Source: Pseudarthrobacter sp. Fe7
GTDB lineage: Bacteria > Actinomycetota > Actinomycetes > Actinomycetales > Micrococcaceae
DNA: 64,000 bases
Direction: 5' to 3'
Assembly (NCBI GenBank): GCA_024372495.1
Contig: CP099977.1
Coordinates: 2,542,001 to 2,606,000, forward strand
In this document: positions 10,211 to 18,084 of the stretch, one piece after another
Numbering within the stretch: position 1 is the first letter of the stretch
How the letters are laid out: each line of letters starts with the position of its first letter
Made by a program: the position numbers and the translations under genes
The notes under the pieces: model-generated
The model's input: the letters and a program-made list of their open reading frames with translations, nothing else
Databases searched by the model: none
What the model was told of the DNA's origin: nothing

Positions 10211-10362
10211 ATCGCCTCTCCCATGCCTGCGGGGTGAGCTGTCGGGTTCGGGCTGGAGATACCCGGCCGGGAGCGGCTCCGCAACGAACGGAGGCACTCC
10301 CGACTTAACCCTAGGCCACATGTGGCCGTGGAAACTTGGTTCCCCCGTCCCTGCCAACTGGA
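10211..10362 (-). promoter_or_regulatory. c-di-AMP (ydaO-yuaA) riboswitch controlling the LysM-NlpC gene
   Basis: Read on the minus strand, the leader contains the conserved ydaO/yuaA boxes in order: a GGGACGGGGGAACC start, GTTAAGTCGGGAG in the middle, CCCGAACCCGACAGCTCACC, and CCGCAGGCATGGGAGAGG at the 3' end, immediately before the GTG start. This class binds cyclic di-AMP and in actinobacteria precedes resuscitation-promoting-factor and NlpC/P60 wall-hydrolase genes, usually turning them off when c-di-AMP is high. Its 3' end overlaps the ribosome-binding GGGAGAGG, so control of translation is possible. The motif match is by eye. Confidence 0.85.
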
Positions 10363-10628
10363 GCGGTTGGATCCCATGATCAGCGGCAGGGCTCGGCATG
10401 CTGTCGGGAATGTCCCGTCTAGGAGGGACACCCGTCGACCATAACCCACCCCGGTCCAATTGTCACATTTGGATAACATACGAGTCCCTTCTCTCGAATT
10501 GCGCAAACGTTTGGAAGTTTCCAACTTTCCGGGACTGGCCGCACATAATGTCGCGGCAGCAGAAAACGGTAACAATGTGGAAGCGGGCGCCTGTTTTCAC
10601 TGTGAAGACAGCGGTAGGCTTCGGGACT
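10363..10628. other. Gene-free leader region before the secreted transglycosylase-like gene
   Basis: Between the riboswitch and the next plus-strand gene there is no convincing coding frame. AT-rich stretches around 10457-10530 (TTGTCACATTTGGATAACAT and TTGCGCAAACGTTTGG) make this the likely promoter area for both divergent wall genes. I found no second riboswitch signature on the plus strand. Confidence 0.5.
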
Positions 10629-11968
10629 ATGCCCCTGTTCGTGACCTTCGCCGGCCGCCCCCTGCTCGGGGGACTGCTGGCCGTTGCCGTGGCGGCTGCA
10701 ACCGTGCTTCCGGCCACCGCCGACGAGCCGGCCCCGCCCGGCGGGTATCCCTCCTGGGCGGACGTCCAGAAGGCCCAGTCCTCCGAATCGGCAAAAGCTG
10801 AAGAAATCGCCACTATCAATGGACTCCTGACAGGGCTGCAGGGTCAGTCAGAGGCGGCAGGGGATGCGGCGGTGCGTTCCGCCGCTGACTACGCGGCGGC
10901 GGATGCGGACCTGGCAGCGGCCACCTCCCGCCTGGAAACCCTTTCCGCGCGGGCCGCCCACGCCAATGATGAGTTGGCACGGCACCGGAAGGACATTGGC
11001 GCCCTGGCGGTCCAGTCCTACAAGACCGGCGGGACCAACGCGGAATTCTTCGTGGCGTTGGATGCCCTGGGGACCAACAGCGTCCAGGGGCTCAACCTGG
11101 TGAAGCTCGCCGGGGACAAGGCCGCGGCGCTGGTGAACAATGCTGCGGCCGCCGAAAAGGTGGCCGCTGCCCTCACGGAACAGGAAGAGGTTGCCAGGAA
11201 CGACCGGGAGCGGCTCTCCGGGGAGGCGAAGGCGAAGCTCGACGCCGCGCGGTCCGCCCAGGACGCGCTGGCCCATCAGGTCACCGAGGAACAGCGGCGT
11301 GGCGGCGAGTTGACGGCCCAGGCTCGCCACCCTGAAGGGCACGACGGCGGCACTCGAGGGTGAGTACCGCCAGGGCCAGGCTGCCCTGGCCGCGTACGAG
11401 GCGGCCCAGGAGGCCAAGCGCGCCGCCGCGGAGGAGCAGGCCCGCAGTGAGGCGGACGCTGCGGCGAAAGCAGCCGCAGCAGCAGCCCGGCAGCCCAAGG
11501 TGCCCGCACCCGCGGCGAACCCCGTCCAGGCCAATCCATCCCAGCCAAACCCTGCCCCCGTCAATAATCCCACCCTGCCTGCTCCGGAGGCGCCGCCGGC
11601 ACCGGACCTGCCGAGCCCGCCCGCCGTCGTCGTGCCTTCCATTCCCGGCGGTGGAGTCAACGATCCTGCCGGGGCGAAAAGCTACGCGGCCGGGCGCCTG
11701 GCTTCCTATGGGTGGGGCCAGGACCAGTTCCAGTGCCTGTCCCAGCTCTGGACCAAGGAGTCCAGCCTGGCTGACTACGGCCACGAACGCCTACTCCGGT
11801 GCGTATGGAATAGCCCAGGCGCTGCCGCCGGGGAAGTACGCCATCGCCGGCAGCGATTGGCTCACCAGTTACCGCACCCAGATCGAATGGGGTTTGGGCT
11901 ATATCCGGGACCGCTACGGTTCCCCCTGCGGGGCCTGGAGCCACTCCGTATCCCTGAACTGGTATTGA
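10629..11968 (+). CDS. Secreted coiled-coil protein with C-terminal transglycosylase-like domain; frameshifted twice
   Basis: A ~445-residue exported protein, probably a cell-wall lytic enzyme. I chose ATG 10629 because it gives a clean signal peptide (LLGGLLAVAVAAATVLPATA, then DEPAPP); in-frame ATG 10575 and 10548 are alternatives. A long Ala/Glu-rich coiled coil (~residues 35-260), a Pro/Ala/Asn-rich linker, and a domain like the C-terminal lysozyme-type region of actinobacterial wall proteins follow. The last has QFQCLSQLWTKESSW with the presumed catalytic Glu, AYGIAQALPPGKYA, and WGLGYIRDRYGSPCGAW. AGGCT at 11320-11324 and AGCCT at 11764-11768 should both be AGCT (restore TAQLATLKG and ESSWLTTATNAYSG). 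Divergent from the NlpC gene. Confidence 0.82.
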
Positions 11969-11989
11969 ATGAGGCGTTAGGCTGTCCCC

Positions 11990-12349
11990 ATGCCAGATTT
12001 CGAACGGTTCCGTGCACTGCTCGAAGAGGAGCGGGCGCGGCGCCTGGCACTGCTGCCGGCGTTGCGGGCTGAGATTGAGGCGGCAAATTCAGCGCGCCAG
12101 GACTCGAACGTGGATGACGAGCACGATCCCGAGGGTGCCACTATCGCCTTCGAACTCTCACAGGCCGCGGCGCTGCTGAACCAAAGCTCGGCGGGCCTGG
12201 GCCAGATTGAGGCGGCCCTGGACCGGCTCGCCGCGGGAACCTATGGGAGCTGCGCCGTGTGCGGGGAGCCTATCGCGGACGGCAGGCTGGAAGCCCGGCC
12301 ATGGACCCCGTTCTGCATCCGGCATGCGTCCTCGGGCCGCGGGCGGTGA
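11990..12349 (+). CDS. TraR/DksA-type zinc-finger protein
   Basis: A 119-residue protein with an N-terminal helical, acidic region and a C-terminal DksA/TraR C4-type motif. The motif reads YGSCAVCGEPI ... RPWTPFCIRHA, with Cys-x2-Cys and a third Cys; the fourth position is His (CIRH), so this would be a C3H variant. Family members act at the RNA polymerase secondary channel or as small stress proteins. The acidic DDEHDPEGATIAFELSQ segment is typical of the actinobacterial subgroup. Its TGA stop overlaps the GTG start of the next gene, implying translational coupling. Confidence 0.85.
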   Translation: MPDFERFRALLEEERARRLALLPALRAEIEAANSARQDSNVDDEHDPEGATIAFELSQAAALLNQSSAGLGQIEAALDRLAAGTYGSCAVCGEPIADGRLEARPWTPFCIRHASSGRGR

Positions 12350-12876
12350 CTGCCACGGCCGACGTGGTGTCCGCCGCGGTCGATTTCGTCGATAAAACCC
12401 TCCAGAATGAGGGCGCCTGGTACCGGGCGGACGACGTCGGGAACCGGCTGGGCGGGGTTCTGGCCTCCTATGGCTCCTCCGTGGGGGCCATCCGTGGAAC
12501 GGTCCGCGATGCCCTGCGAAAGTTCAAGGACCTGGACCACGACGGCACGGTCATGCTGGCTTCCGCCCTGTGGGGTCAGCCGCGGCCCGGTTCCCGTCCG
12601 GTCTTTGAGCGCCGCATGGCCGCCGTGGTCTTGCTGCAGTCAAGGGTCCGGCTGCTCCGGCACTCAGACCTGACCCGGCTGGAGGGCTTCCTCCGCACCG
12701 CCCAGGCGGCGGACCTGGCAGAGCCCCTTCTCGCCGACGTCCTGGTCCCGCTGCTGGCGGGGCTGGGGGAACGTGAACGCCAACGGGCGGCTGTTGTGCT
12801 CGCGCGGTGGCGGGACGACCCCGACTCCCAGCTGCGCTCGGCAGCTGATGCCCTTGAAAAGGACCTGTCCAAATGA
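12346..12876 (+). CDS. AlkD-like HEAT-repeat protein (putative DNA alkylation repair)
   Basis: A ~176-residue all-helical protein. I tentatively assign it to the AlkD/DNA-alkylation-repair superfamily from its spacing of short helices, the YGSSVGAIRGTVRDALRKFKD segment after an N-terminal helix, and the DGTVMLASALWGQPRPGSRPVFERRMAAVVLL block. The protein is shorter than full AlkD (~230 residues), so a divergent relative is possible. The start GTG 12346 overlaps the upstream stop (GTGA), and the stop at 12874-12876 is followed within 20 bases by the DUF1810 start, so the three genes look co-translated. Confidence 0.6.
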   Translation: MTATADVVSAAVDFVDKTLQNEGAWYRADDVGNRLGGVLASYGSSVGAIRGTVRDALRKFKDLDHDGTVMLASALWGQPRPGSRPVFERRMAAVVLLQSRVRLLRHSDLTRLEGFLRTAQAADLAEPLLADVLVPLLAGLGERERQRAAVVLARWRDDPDSQLRSAADALEKDLSK

Positions 12877-12896
12877 ATCGCACCGAGGAGCCCTCC

Positions 12897-13344
12897 ATGA
12901 ACCAGCCGTTTGACCTTGACCGGTTTGTCGCTGCCCAGGACACCGGGGGAACCTATGACCAGGCCCTGGTGGAGCCTGCAGGTGGGCAGGAAGTCCGGGC
13001 ACTGGATGTGGTTTGTTTTCCCGCAGATTGCCGGGCTGGGGCAAAGTGCCACCTCGCGCCGGTATGCCATTTCCTCCCTCGCGGAAGCCCGCGCCTACCT
13101 GGACCACCAGGTGCTGGGACCGCGGCTCCTGGAGTGCGCACTGGTTCTGGCAAACCACGCCGGGCAGTCCGCCGAAGGGATTTTTGGAGGTATCGACGCC
13201 AGGAAGCTCCGCTCCTCCATGACACTGTTTCTCCGGGCGGCGCCCGGAGAAACAGTATTCAAGACCGTCCTGGCCCAGTTCTTCAACGGAGAGCCGGACC
13301 CGGCCACCGACGAACTCCTGGCCGGCCAGGACGCGGCTGGCTGA
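12897..13344 (+). CDS. DUF1810 family protein; frameshifted
   Basis: A ~149-residue DUF1810 (YbiA/calpastatin-like annotation) protein of unknown activity. I chose ATG 12897 behind GAGGAG; an earlier ATG at 12873 overlaps the upstream stop. Family hallmarks are FDLDRFVAAQD at the start, then SGHWMWFVFPQIAGLG, SRRYAISSLAEARAYLDHQVLGPRL, and FGGIDARKLRSSMTLF. AGCCT at 12973-12977 should be AGCT (restores YDQALVELQVGRKSGHW); otherwise the conserved WMWFVFPQ core is lost. Last gene of the coupled DksA/AlkD-like/DUF1810 cluster. Confidence 0.87.
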
Positions 13345-13373
13345 GCCAAGTCTCCGGCTCGGGCTGCGGGCGG

Positions 13374-13416
13374 CCGGAGGCGCTACGGCGTGGGGCTGCC
13401 GGAGGCGCTACGGCGT
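13374..13416. repeat. Small tandem duplication over the SDR stop codon
   Basis: An 18-base unit (CCGGAGGCGCTACGGCGT) occurs at 13374-13391 and again at 13399-13416, a period of 25 bases. The second copy contains the stop codon of the SDR gene, so the duplicated part is the last codons plus stop. It looks like a local slippage duplication with no evident function. Confidence 0.7.
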
Positions 13417-14301
13417 CGGGCTGCCGCCGTTGACGTTGAGCGTTTCGCCCACCACGTAGCTGGACTCGGGTGAGGCCAGGAAGACGTAGGCGGGGGCGAG
13501 CTCGGCAGGCTGGCCTGCGCGGCCCAGGGGAGTGGACTGGCCGAACCCCGGCAGTTCGTCCTTGGGCTGGCCGCTGCTGACCTGCAGCGGGGTCCAGATC
13601 GGGCCCGGCGCCACCGCGTTCACCCGGATTCCCTTGGGCGCCAGTTGCTGTGCCAGGCCCTTGGTGAAGTTGTTAATGGCCGCCTTGGTGGTGGCGTAGT
13701 CCACCAGGGTGGGGGACGGGTTGTAGGCCTGGATGGACGTGGTGTTGATGATGGTTGAGCCGGCCGGCATATGCGGCACGGCAGCCTTGGTCAGCCAGAA
13801 CATGGCGTAGACGTTGGTTTTCAGCGTGTGGTCGAACTGTTCGTCGGAGATGTCCTGCAGGCCCTCCTGCGCCACCTGCTTCCCGGCGTTGTTGACCAGA
13901 ATGTCCACGCCGCCCAGCACGGCGACGGCCGTGTCCACCAGGTCCCGGCACACGGCGGAGTCCTTGAGATCGCCCGGCACCTTGACGGCCTTGCGGCCGG
14001 CTGCCTCGATGATCCCGGCAATGCGGGAGGCATCCTCCTCTTCCTGCGGCAGGTAGGACAGCACGACATCGGCGCCCTCCCTTGCGAAGGCAATCGCCGT
14101 CGCTGCCCCGATCCCTGAGTCCGCGCCGGTGACGATGGCCCGGCGGCCTTCCAGCCTGCCGGTGCCCCGGTAGGTTTCTTCGCCCAGGTCAGCTTTGGGC
14201 TCCAGCTTCGCGTCAAGCCCGGGCTCGGGCTGGTGCTGCTTGGGCGGGGAAATCTTTTCGTACGCAGTCACGGGATTACGGAAGGTGTACTGGTCAGTCA
14301 T
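13408..14301 (-). CDS. Short-chain dehydrogenase/reductase (SDR), general-stress type
   Basis: A 297-residue NAD(P)-dependent oxidoreductase. The first ~45 residues form an extension (the PPKQHQPEPGLDAKLEPKAD region) typical of the YhdF/YghA-like stress SDRs. The Rossmann motif TGADSGIGAATAIAF is at ~58, NNAG at ~140, a catalytic Ser in INTTSIQAY, and the YxxxK pair in YATTKAAINNF. Acidic or basic residues deciding NAD versus NADP are not clear. The gene is intact. A perfect TAAGCATGCTTA palindrome lies 91 bases upstream of the ATG. In Bacillus the related proteins belong to the general stress regulon; the same role here is inference. Confidence 0.9.
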   Translation of the reverse strand: MTDQYTFRNPVTAYEKISPPKQHQPEPGLDAKLEPKADLGEETYRGTGRLEGRRAIVTGADSGIGAATAIAFAREGADVVLSYLPQEEEDASRIAGIIEAAGRKAVKVPGDLKDSAVCRDLVDTAVAVLGGVDILVNNAGKQVAQEGLQDISDEQFDHTLKTNVYAMFWLTKAAVPHMPAGSTIINTTSIQAYNPSPTLVDYATTKAAINNFTKGLAQQLAPKGIRVNAVAPGPIWTPLQVSSGQPKDELPGFGQSTPLGRAGQPAELAPAYVFLASPESSYVVGETLNVNGGSPTP

Positions 14302-14391
14302 GGTGGTACTCCTGTTCGTGCGGGAGACGGGCTGGTTGGTTGCCCGGGAAGCGGAAGCAGCCTGGGGCGCCCAATGGCGTCCACTAAAAAC

Positions 14392-14403
14392 TAAGCATGC
14401 TTA
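14392..14403. promoter_or_regulatory. TAAGCATGCTTA palindrome upstream of the SDR gene
   Basis: A perfect 12-base palindrome in the ~150-base gap upstream of the SDR gene, flanked by the AT-rich CTAAAAACTAAGCATGCTTACGG context. A related imperfect copy lies before the DUF5709-like gene (6492-6503). It could be an operator or part of an alternative-sigma promoter for stress genes. Confidence 0.4.
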
Positions 14404-14454
14404 CGGTTGCCAGCCTAGGCACTGATTCCCGCCATGCCAAGCTGCCGGGCACAG

Positions 14455-14961
14455 TCAACCTCGATGGACCTCCACCAGCCTGACCTCCGCCAGCCGGCCG
14501 TCGTCCACCACGGCCTCCATGAATGTGCACGCGGGCTGGCGGCGGCGGTCGGTTGGCGAGCCGGGGTTCAACAGGCGCAGCCCGTTCGGGGTAACGGTGT
14601 CCCAAGGGATATGGCTGTGCCCGAACACCAGGACGTCAGCGGCGGGATACAGCGCATCGCACCGCAGTTCACGTCCTTTTGCCTGGCCGGTCTCATGGAC
14701 CACCGCAAAGCGGACACCGTCCAGTGTTGCGGTGGTGGTTTCAGGCAGCCGCCGGCGCAGCCCGGGGCCGTCATTGTTGCCGAAAACACCCAGCAGGCGC
14801 CTGCTCCGGCGTTCGAACTCGTCCAGCAGCGCGGGCTCCACCCAGTCGCCCGCGTGAATCACCACATCGGCATTATCGATCGCCGACCACACCACTTCCG
14901 GCAGGCTCCTGGCCCGTTTTGGCACATGGGTATCGGCGATCAGGACCAGGTTCAGCGGCAT
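14455..14961 (-). CDS. YfcE-type metallophosphoesterase
   Basis: A ~168-residue calcineurin-like phosphoesterase that probably hydrolyses phosphodiesters with Mn2+. I start it at ATG 14961 because the family begins here (MPLNLVLIADTHVPKRA); longer in-frame extensions lack similarity. The metal-binding motifs are in order: ADTHV (D-x-H), VIHAGDWV (GD), FGNNDG (GN), VVHETG, and VFGHSHIP (GHxH). The gene is intact, on the same strand as the SDR gene and divergent from the DUF1918 gene. Confidence 0.88.
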   Translation of the reverse strand: MPLNLVLIADTHVPKRARSLPEVVWSAIDNADVVIHAGDWVEPALLDEFERRSRRLLGVFGNNDGPGLRRRLPETTTATLDGVRFAVVHETGQAKGRELRCDALYPAADVLVFGHSHIPWDTVTPNGLRLLNPGSPTDRRRQPACTFMEAVVDDGRLAEVRLVEVHRG

Positions 14962-15034
14962 ACCGGAATCCTGCCATGCCGCCCTGTTCCCGTGCGGCCA
15001 TGAGTCGTAATCTGGGGGCTGGGAGGTGATTGCC

Positions 15035-15226
15035 ATGGAGGCAGCCCAAGGCGACCGCATCGTCGTGCATGGCAGGACGGTGGGGTCCTCTGACAGGCAC
15101 GGGGTGATCCTGGAAGTCCGCGGCCAGGGCGGAAGCCCGCCGTATCTCGTCCGCTTTGACGACGGTCACGAAACGGTCATGTATCCCGGCGGCGATTTCG
15201 CCGTCGACCACGGGCACGGCACCTGA
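15035..15226 (+). CDS. DUF1918 small protein
   Basis: A 63-residue protein matching DUF1918, a small actinobacterial beta-barrel-like family of unknown function. Diagnostic features are GDRIVVHGRTVG, RHGVILEVRG, and PYLVRFDDGHETVMYPG. The ATG at 15035 is eight bases after GGGAGG; a GTG nine bases earlier is less well placed. The gene is intact and followed by the Nudix gene 48 bases on. Confidence 0.85.
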   Translation: MEAAQGDRIVVHGRTVGSSDRHGVILEVRGQGGSPPYLVRFDDGHETVMYPGGDFAVDHGHGT

Positions 15227-15274
15227 CGCCCCATTTGAACTGCGCCCCACCGGTTCACCTGTCAGACTGGGGCA

Positions 15275-15791
15275 ATGGATCATTTCCAGTCTTCCAGCAT
15301 GTCCGCCACGCCGCCCCGGCGAATGGGGCCGCGCGACCCCGGTGACGCGTGGGTGGAAGGGGACCGCGGCCGGTTCTGGGGCCGGTTCGGTGCCGCAGGG
15401 GTCCTTGCCTGGGATCCGGCCAGGGGCGTGCTCCTGCAGCACCGTGCAGTCTGGAGCCACAACGGCGGCACCTGGGGCCTGCCCGGCGGCGCCCTGCACC
15501 AGGGCGAGGATGCCGTGGACGGGGCCCTCCGCGAAGCCTACGAAGAGGCCGCCGTTCCGCAGGAGAGCGTGGAAGTGCTGTTTACCTCCGTGCTGGACCA
15601 CGGCTACTGGTCCTACACCACGGTGGTGGTGCGGGTGCGCGAATCCTTCGAGCCGGTGATCAGCGACCCGGAAAGCATCGCCCTGCTCTGGATTCCGGTG
15701 GCTGAGGTGGATTCGCTGGAGCCTGCACCCCGGTTTCGCGGCGTCCTGGCCGGACCTGCTGGCACAGCTGGACACCGACGGGCCCTGGTAG
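15275..15791 (+). CDS. Nudix hydrolase; frameshifted near the C terminus
   Basis: A ~172-residue pyrophosphohydrolase acting on a nucleoside diphosphate derivative. The Nudix box is complete: GGALHQGEDAVDGALREAYEEAAV matches G-x5-E-x7-R-E-U-x-E-E-x-G-U except for Ala at the final Gly position. The substrate cannot be assigned. AGCCT at 15720-15724 should be AGCT; the repaired end reads DSLELHPGFAASWPDLLAQ and stops at TAG 15789-15791, a typical Nudix C terminus. Uncorrected, the protein would run ~50 residues too long into unrelated sequence that overlaps the convergent EEP gene. Confidence 0.88.
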
Positions 15792-15818
15792 GCCGCTGCC
15801 GGGCCCCTCCGGGTCCGG

Positions 15819-16496
15819 CTAGTAGCCTTCGCCGTAATCGGCCGTCACCAGGATGGGCAGGTGGTCCGAATTTCCGCGCGGCAGCGTTTCCACGCTCGCG
15901 ATGTCCAGGCCCAGCGACGTGGCGAAGTCGAAGTGGCCCTTGAAGACCTTGTACCGCGTGTAGGTGCGCCGGTTGCTCAGCGAGAGGGCATACCCGGAGT
16001 TCTTCATGTGCATGTCCAGGTTCTTCGTAAAGAACGGGTAGTTGAAGTCGCCCACCATCAGGGTCATCAGGCCCTTGCCCATGCTCAGCAGTTCGGCATG
16101 TGCCGCATGGATCTGCTTGCGCCGCAGCGAATTCGACGCCGTCAGCGGAGCCGCGTGGAAGGAACCGATCACCAGCTCATGCTGGGTTTCGTTGTCCACC
16201 ACTCTGGTGCCGATGAGCCGCTCATGGGCCGGAGCCAGCACCCGGTCATGCATGGATTTCTTCAACGCGAAGGACTGCGTGTCCAACGCGGTAAACCGGC
16301 TGCTGCGGTAGTAGATGGCCAGGCCCAGCCGGTTGCCCTTTGTGGCATCGGCCAAATGCAGGGGACCCAGGGTCTCCGGAAGGTCGCTGGCGTCCACTTC
16401 CTGGAGGCACAGTGCATCGATGTCGTGGTTCCGGGCCAGGGCGAGAAGCTCGCCGCTGGCGCTGTGCTTGCGGAGGTTGTAGCTGATGACGCGCAT
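15819..16496 (-). CDS. Endonuclease/exonuclease/phosphatase (EEP) family protein
   Basis: A 225-residue EEP-fold metal-dependent phosphoesterase. Signature residues are in order: MRVISYNLRKH (Asn), CLQEVD (catalytic Glu), MVGDFNYPFF (GDFN) and GNSDHLPILV (SDH). Substrates of the superfamily range from DNA to phospholipids, and nothing here narrows the choice. There is no signal peptide, so it is probably cytoplasmic. The gene is intact and convergent with the Nudix gene. Confidence 0.87.
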   Translation of the reverse strand: MRVISYNLRKHSASGELLALARNHDIDALCLQEVDASDLPETLGPLHLADATKGNRLGLAIYYRSSRFTALDTQSFALKKSMHDRVLAPAHERLIGTRVVDNETQHELVIGSFHAAPLTASNSLRRKQIHAAHAELLSMGKGLMTLMVGDFNYPFFTKNLDMHMKNSGYALSLSNRRTYTRYKVFKGHFDFATSLGLDIASVETLPRGNSDHLPILVTADYGEGY

Positions 16497-16655
16497 GAAA
16501 CACCTCTTTTGAGGGTTGCTGACAGGACCAGTTCCTTACTCTAGTCCGATTGGCACCCGCACCCTCCAACATTTCCCCGCCCCGCCGGAGCGTGCCGCGG
16601 AAGGAGGGGCGATAGAGTTAGTGGCAATTCACTGACTTTCCGTAAGGGGCCAGCC

Positions 16656-17460
16656 TTGACTGCAGACCTGCCCGAACTCGCCGGCGGCAACTCGTATTAC
16701 CAGGACCTGGGCGGAGGCCTGTTCCGGTCAACCATCCACTCCCAGGGCGCCTGGAACGTCCACGAACAGCACATGGCGCCGGCATCGGGCCTCCTGGCAG
16801 ATGCCCTGGAACGGCACCAGCCGCGGGCGGACATGCGGATGGCCCGGATCAGCTACGAGATCCTTGGACTCATCCCAGGCGGTGGGTTCCGGATCGACAC
16901 CACGACGCTTCGGCCCGGCAGGACCATCGAATTGGTGCAGGCGGAGCCTGGTAGCCGGGGGCCGGACCGCCATCCGTGCCACCGGGTGGCGCATGCTGAC
17001 CAGTGACACCGCCGAGGTTGCCGCCATCGAGGACCCTTCGATCCCCGGCCCCGACGAATGCAAGCCATACGACGGCGCCGCCGTCTGGCCGGGCGGCTAT
17101 ATCCGCTCCCTTGAAATGAGGGTGGCCGAAGGGCACCGGCCGGGGGCAGGCAAGGTGTGGCTCCGCACCGACCACCCCCTGACCGACCACGCCGACAGCA
17201 GCGACTTCGCCCGCCTCATGGGCCTGGTGGACACGGCCAACGGCATCGCCGCCCGGGTTCCTCCGGGGAAGGGCAGCTACGCGTTTCCCAACCTGGACCT
17301 GCAGGTCCACATGTACCGCAGGCCCCAGGGGGAATGGCTGGGACTGGACAATGCCGTCTCGTTCGGCAGCGACGGGATCGGGCTCACGTCCACCGTGCTG
17401 CACGACCGGCAGGGGCCGTTCGGGCGGGCCGAACAGATCCTGACGCTGCGCAAATCCTGA
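16656..17460 (+). CDS. Thioesterase-family (double hot-dog) protein; frameshifted
   Basis: A ~268-residue acyl-CoA thioesterase-like protein (4HBT_3 type). The start is TTG 16656 after TAAGGGG. Family-like segments are NSYYQDLGGGLFRST, GAWNVHEQHMAPASGLLADAL, RISYEILGLIPGGGF in the first hot-dog half, and VWLRTDHPLTDHADSSDFARL and NLDLQVHMYRRPQGEWLGLD in the second. AGCCT at 16945-16949 should be AGCT (restores ELVQAELVAGGRTAIRATGW), joining the two halves. The substrate is unknown, probably a fatty-acyl or aromatic-acyl CoA. Confidence 0.83.
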
Positions 17461-17485
17461 CCCTGCCCGGCTATGGTGCGGGCAT

Positions 17486-17512
17486 GTATCGCTGAGTATC
17501 GTTGTATATCGT
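17486..17512. promoter_or_regulatory. Ten-base-phased TATCG repeats, putative PadR operator
   Basis: GTATCG or TATATCG recurs with exactly ten-base spacing (TATCG at 17487, 17497, 17507), i.e. on one face of the helix, 25-50 bases before the padR start. PadR regulators usually repress their own gene through TAT-rich sites at this position, so this is a good operator candidate. Confidence 0.55.
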
Positions 17513-17536
17513 TCGCGATTGACAAAGGAGTTCACC

Positions 17537-18079
17537 ATGCGCGCTTCACACCCTGCAGGCGGGTTCGGCGGGAATAACCTGGACGGCATGTGGCAGGCCG
17601 TCGAGGAGCTGCGCTCCCGGTTCGAGAAGCGGGTGGGGACCCGCGCCGGGAAAGGCGAGGTGCGGGCGGCTGTACTTGCCCTGCTTGCGGAGCAGCCAAT
17701 GCACGGCTACCAGATTATCCGCGAGATCGAGGAGCGCAGCGCAGGCAGCTGGAAACCGAGCGCAGGTTCTGTCTACCCCACACTGCAGCTGCTGGCGGAT
17801 GAAGGGTCCATCAGCGCCGAGGAATCGAATGGCCGCAAGATCTATTCGTTGACCGAGGCCGGCCGCGAGGAAGCCTCTGCCCACCATGGGTCTGCCCCGT
17901 GGGATCCGGCCGGCCCCACGTCCGGCGGCGGCATTGCGTCACTCCCCAAGGCCGGCATCGAACTGGCCCAGGCCGCGGCGCAGGTGGGACGTATCGGTTC
18001 CCAGGAGCAGGTGCACCAGGCCGTGGCGGTGCTGGACGAAGCCCGCCGCCGCCTGTACGCCATCCTCGCCCAGGACTGA
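17537..18079 (+). CDS. PadR-family transcriptional regulator
   Basis: A ~180-residue DNA-binding protein. ATG 17537 sits behind AAAGGAG. After ~35 residues comes the winged helix: VRAAVLALLAEQPMHGYQIIREIEERS, then WKPSAGSVYPTLQLLADEGSI (recognition helix and wing) and YSLTEAGREE. The C-terminal helix (EQVHQAVAVLDEARRRLYAIL) would dimerise. The effector is not readable. The next gene, an ABC1 kinase, starts six bases after its stop, so PadR probably controls that operon together with its own gene through the phased TATCG repeats. Confidence 0.9.
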   Translation: MRASHPAGGFGGNNLDGMWQAVEELRSRFEKRVGTRAGKGEVRAAVLALLAEQPMHGYQIIREIEERSAGSWKPSAGSVYPTLQLLADEGSISAEESNGRKIYSLTEAGREEASAHHGSAPWDPAGPTSGGGIASLPKAGIELAQAAAQVGRIGSQEQVHQAVAVLDEARRRLYAILAQD

Positions 18080-18084
18080 AGCGG

